DNA of 38,237 nt from Pseudonocardia bannensis (lineage in GTDB: Bacteria > Actinomycetota > Actinomycetes > Mycobacteriales > Pseudonocardiaceae): positions 1-38,237 of the forward strand of contig NZ_JAAXKZ010000050.1 of NCBI RefSeq assembly GCF_012911875.1, written 5' to 3'. Positions 36,506-38,237 of this stretch are shown here, piece after piece. Made by a program: the position numbers and the translations under genes. The notes under the pieces are model-generated. The model was not told the origin of the DNA. It searched no databases and was given only the letters and a program-made list of their open reading frames with translations. How positions within the stretch are numbered: the stretch's first letter is position 1; each line of letters starts with the position of its first letter.

Positions 36506-36605
36506 TCGAGCGGCGCCGACGTTCTCGGTCGGGCGAACCCGGTGGGCCGGTCGAGTCACCCGCTCGATTCCACCCGGTGGAGGCAGGCGGGCACTGGGCG
36601 CCGGT

Positions 36606-37706
36606 TCAGGACGCCAGCAGCTCCCGGACCGCGCCGAGCAGCGTCACCACCGAGCGTTCCGTCGCCGCGTGGCCCATCAGCCCGATCCGCCACGCGCGAC
36701 CCGCGAAGTCGCCCAGCCCGCCGCCGACCTCGATGCCGAACTCAGCGAGCAGCCGCTTGCGGGCCACCCCGTCGTCGAGGCCGCCCGGCAGCACCGCGGC
36801 CGTGAGCTGCGGCAGCCGCACGCCCTCCGCGGCGACGAGTGAGAAGCCGAGCTCCGGCAGCGCCTCCTGCAACATCGTGCCGATGCGGGCGTGCCGCGCC
36901 CACACCTGCTCCACTCCCTCTTCGAGGAGGCGACCGAGGCCGGCATGCAGCGAGTACGCGAGCGTCGACGACGCGGTGTGGTGGTACTTCGGCGGGCTGG
37001 TCAGGAAGTACTCGTGCAACAGCCCCAGGTCCAGGTAGAAGGACCGGATCGGGGTGGTGCGCGCCCGCATCCGCTCGACCGCGCGCGGTCCGAGCGTCAC
37101 CGGGGCCAGCCCGGGCGGGGCGCCCAGGCACTTCTGCGACGCGGAGTAGCACGCGTCGATCTGCCAGGCGTCGACCTCCAGCGGGGTGCCGCCGAGCGCG
37201 GTGACCGCGTCGACGAGCAGCAGGGTGTCGGTCCGGGCGAGCTCCGGGCCGAGCGGGGCGACGTCGTTGCGGACGCCGGTCGAGGTCTCGGCAGCGACCA
37301 CCGCGAGCAGCGCCGCGTGCGGGTTGGCGCGCTGCGCGGCGAGCAGGTCGGCCGGATCGAGCGCGGTCCCCCACGGCGCCTCGACGCGGACCACCCGGGC
37401 CCCGCCGCGGTGCGCAACCTCGCAGAGCCGCTCCCCGAAGTAGCCGTTGACCCCGACGACGACCGTCTCACCCGGCTCGACCAGCGAGGCCAGGCAGGCC
37501 TCCATCCCGGCCGAGCCGGTGCCGCTGACCGGCAAGGTCAGCTCGTTCGCGGTGCGGAACACCGCACGCAGCCGGTCTGAGATCTCACCGATGACGCCGA
37601 GGTACTCCGGGTCGAGGTGACCGAGCACCGGCCGGGTCAGGGCCTCGAGGGCCTCCGGGTACGGGGTGGAGGGGCCGGGCCCGAGCAGCAACCGATCGCC
37701 GTGCAT
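36606..37706 (-). CDS. Class V aminotransferase (alanine/serine-glyoxylate type)
   Basis: 366-aa PLP enzyme of fold type I. The N-terminus LLLGPGPSTPYPEALEAL is the alanine-glyoxylate/serine-pyruvate aminotransferase signature. SGTGSAGMEACL binds the cofactor phosphate region, Asp166 (LLVDAVTALGG) pairs with the pyridine nitrogen, and Lys192 in SQKCLGAPPGLAP is the Schiff-base lysine. The likely reaction moves an amino group from alanine or serine to glyoxylate; the exact pair is uncertain. ATG 37706 is chosen over an upstream GTG because TAGCCT ends 7 nt before it. No functional link to ligA is evident. Confidence 0.9.
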   Translation of the reverse strand: MHGDRLLLGPGPSTPYPEALEALTRPVLGHLDPEYLGVIGEISDRLRAVFRTANELTLPVSGTGSAGMEACLASLVEPGETVVVGVNGYFGERLCEVAHRGGARVVRVEAPWGTALDPADLLAAQRANPHAALLAVVAAETSTGVRNDVAPLGPELARTDTLLLVDAVTALGGTPLEVDAWQIDACYSASQKCLGAPPGLAPVTLGPRAVERMRARTTPIRSFYLDLGLLHEYFLTSPPKYHHTASSTLAYSLHAGLGRLLEEGVEQVWARHARIGTMLQEALPELGFSLVAAEGVRLPQLTAAVLPGGLDDGVARKRLLAEFGIEVGGGLGDFAGRAWRIGLMGHAATERSVVTLLGAVRELLAS

Positions 37707-37713
37707 GTTGGGG

Positions 37714-37719
37714 AGGCTA
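37714..37719 (-). promoter_or_regulatory. -10 box for the aminotransferase gene
   Basis: TAGCCT on the minus strand, exactly 7 nt before ATG 37706; predicts a leaderless mRNA and decides the start codon. Confidence 0.45.
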
Positions 37720-37759
37720 CGCGCTGCCACCAGCGGTTACCGGACGGGCCGCCCGGGCG

Positions 37760-38236
37760 TCAGCGGTGGTGCCGGCCGCCGGAGCGGTCCCCGTCCGACT
37801 GCCCGCCGGACCCGCCGCCCGGCTGGCCGAGGGAGGCGAGGTCGTGCGCGGAGGCGACCGGTCGCGGCTGCACGTATCCGGAGCGCCCGGTTCCCGGGCC
37901 CGTGTCCGGGCGGCCCAGCGCGGCGAGGCCGTCCGCGGTCGCGACGGGTCGCTTCGCGCCGGACGCCGCCGAGGCGCCGCGGTCGTCGGTGCGGTCGTCG
38001 GTGCGGGCGTCGGTGCGGGCGTCGACGCGGTCGCCTCGGGTGCCGGCCCGCTCACCGCCGTCCCGGTAGCTGCCGTCCCGGTCGGTGGCGGCACGGTCGA
38101 GGTCCGCGCGTCCGCTGTCATGGCCGCCGCGCTCCGCCTGCTCCGGGGCTCGGTGGGCCGGCGTTCGTTCGGACCCGTCCGCCCGGCCCGTCCGGTCGCC
38201 AGGGGCGCTGGGGGTGGCGGGGGCCGCCCGGTCCGC
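37760..38236 (-). CDS. 3' part of an unknown hydrophilic, repeat-containing protein
   Basis: The minus-strand frame that ends in TGA at 37760 is open to the window edge (158 codons) and has no start codon near the edge, so the 5' end lies outside. The visible part is hydrophilic and charged: it contains RTDARTDDRTDDRG, a run of TDAR/TDDR units, and later two similar segments, RPVATADGLAALGRP and RPVASAHDLASLGQP, about 30 residues apart. It ends GGRHHR. No known domain is visible. The pattern of duplicated segments argues for real coding. It could be the disordered tail of a larger protein; function not assigned. Its stop lies 54 nt upstream of the start of the next gene on the same strand. 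Confidence 0.55.
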   Translation of the reverse strand, partial: ADRAAPATPSAPGDRTGRADGSERTPAHRAPEQAERGGHDSGRADLDRAATDRDGSYRDGGERAGTRGDRVDARTDARTDDRTDDRGASAASGAKRPVATADGLAALGRPDTGPGTGRSGYVQPRPVASAHDLASLGQPGGGSGGQSDGDRSGGRHHR

Positions 38237-38237
38237 G

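Noticed and set aside
37717-38121. Minus-strand 134-aa frame at the window end
   Set aside because: Low-complexity Pro/Thr/Ala translation without duplications; it is offset from the frame ending at 37760, which has better coding character, and it would run into the aminotransferase start region.

Overview
This is a very GC-rich chromosomal segment from an actinobacterium. Pseudonocardiaceae, and Pseudonocardia in particular, fit best (inference from gene content, not a database match). Many genes start without a Shine-Dalgarno site, 6-7 nt after a TANNNT-type -10 box, as expected for leaderless actinobacterial mRNAs. From memory, the backbone follows the order of the M. tuberculosis Rv2992c-Rv3014c block: gltX, leuB, serA, ilvC-ilvN-ilvB, a Cfp6-like PH protein, a DoxX protein, an LppZ-like lipoprotein, gatB/gatA/gatC, an ACT protein and ligA. 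Extra genes are interleaved: cimA, a secreted subtilase, ilvD, a kinase-fold protein, a desaturase pair and a BKACE enzyme.

Layout. 1-983: 3' end of a membrane-anchored Hsp70-family gene. 1600-3416 (minus): gltX followed by tRNA-Gln, tRNA-Glu and a strong terminator. 3483-4859: FAD monooxygenase. 4919-6771 (minus): cimA with its own leader peptide and attenuator. 6935-7249: EthD-domain protein. 7475-8542 (minus): leuB. 8716-12060 (minus): secreted subtilisin-like protease. 12163-12693: two abutting gene remnants. 12747-14369 (minus): serA. 14598-18245 (minus): ilvC, ilvN, ilvB and a leader-peptide attenuator. 18374-20657: PH-domain protein and ilvD. 20839-20911: tRNA-Gly. 21005-23526 (minus): phosphotransferase, DoxX and a 2-hydroxyacid dehydrogenase. 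23561-24742: lipoprotein beta-propeller, then a remnant of a glycerophosphodiesterase. 24870-28245 (minus): gatB, gatA, gatC. 28596-30453: ACT protein and PucR-type regulator. 30688-32954 (minus): fatty-acid desaturase and its electron-transfer partner. 33147-33866 (minus): BKACE enzyme. 34052-36493 (minus): ligA with a large alanine-rich insertion. 36606-37706 (minus): class V aminotransferase. 37760-end (minus): 3' part of an unknown hydrophilic protein.

How the genes work together. Branched-chain amino acid synthesis dominates. CimA makes citramalate, which LeuCD (not in the window) and LeuB convert to 2-oxobutyrate. IlvBN, IlvC and IlvD then lead to the isoleucine and valine keto acids. 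Both committed entry points, cimA and ilvBNC, carry a predicted leaderless leader peptide, a hairpin pairing the end of that peptide's frame with the bases just before a terminator, and then an intrinsic terminator. The cimA leader reads Val-Ile-Ile-Ile and the ilvB leader Ile-Leu-Val-Leu. This pair is the most interesting regulatory system I found. A second theme is tRNA charging: gltX, tRNA-Glu, tRNA-Gln and gatCAB together fit indirect Gln-tRNA formation.

Several gaps hold decayed genes (substrate-binding protein, LuxR-type regulator, glycerophosphodiesterase, perhaps a thioesterase). This suggests a locus where insertions come and go around a conserved core. No mobile elements, CRISPR arrays or phage genes were seen.
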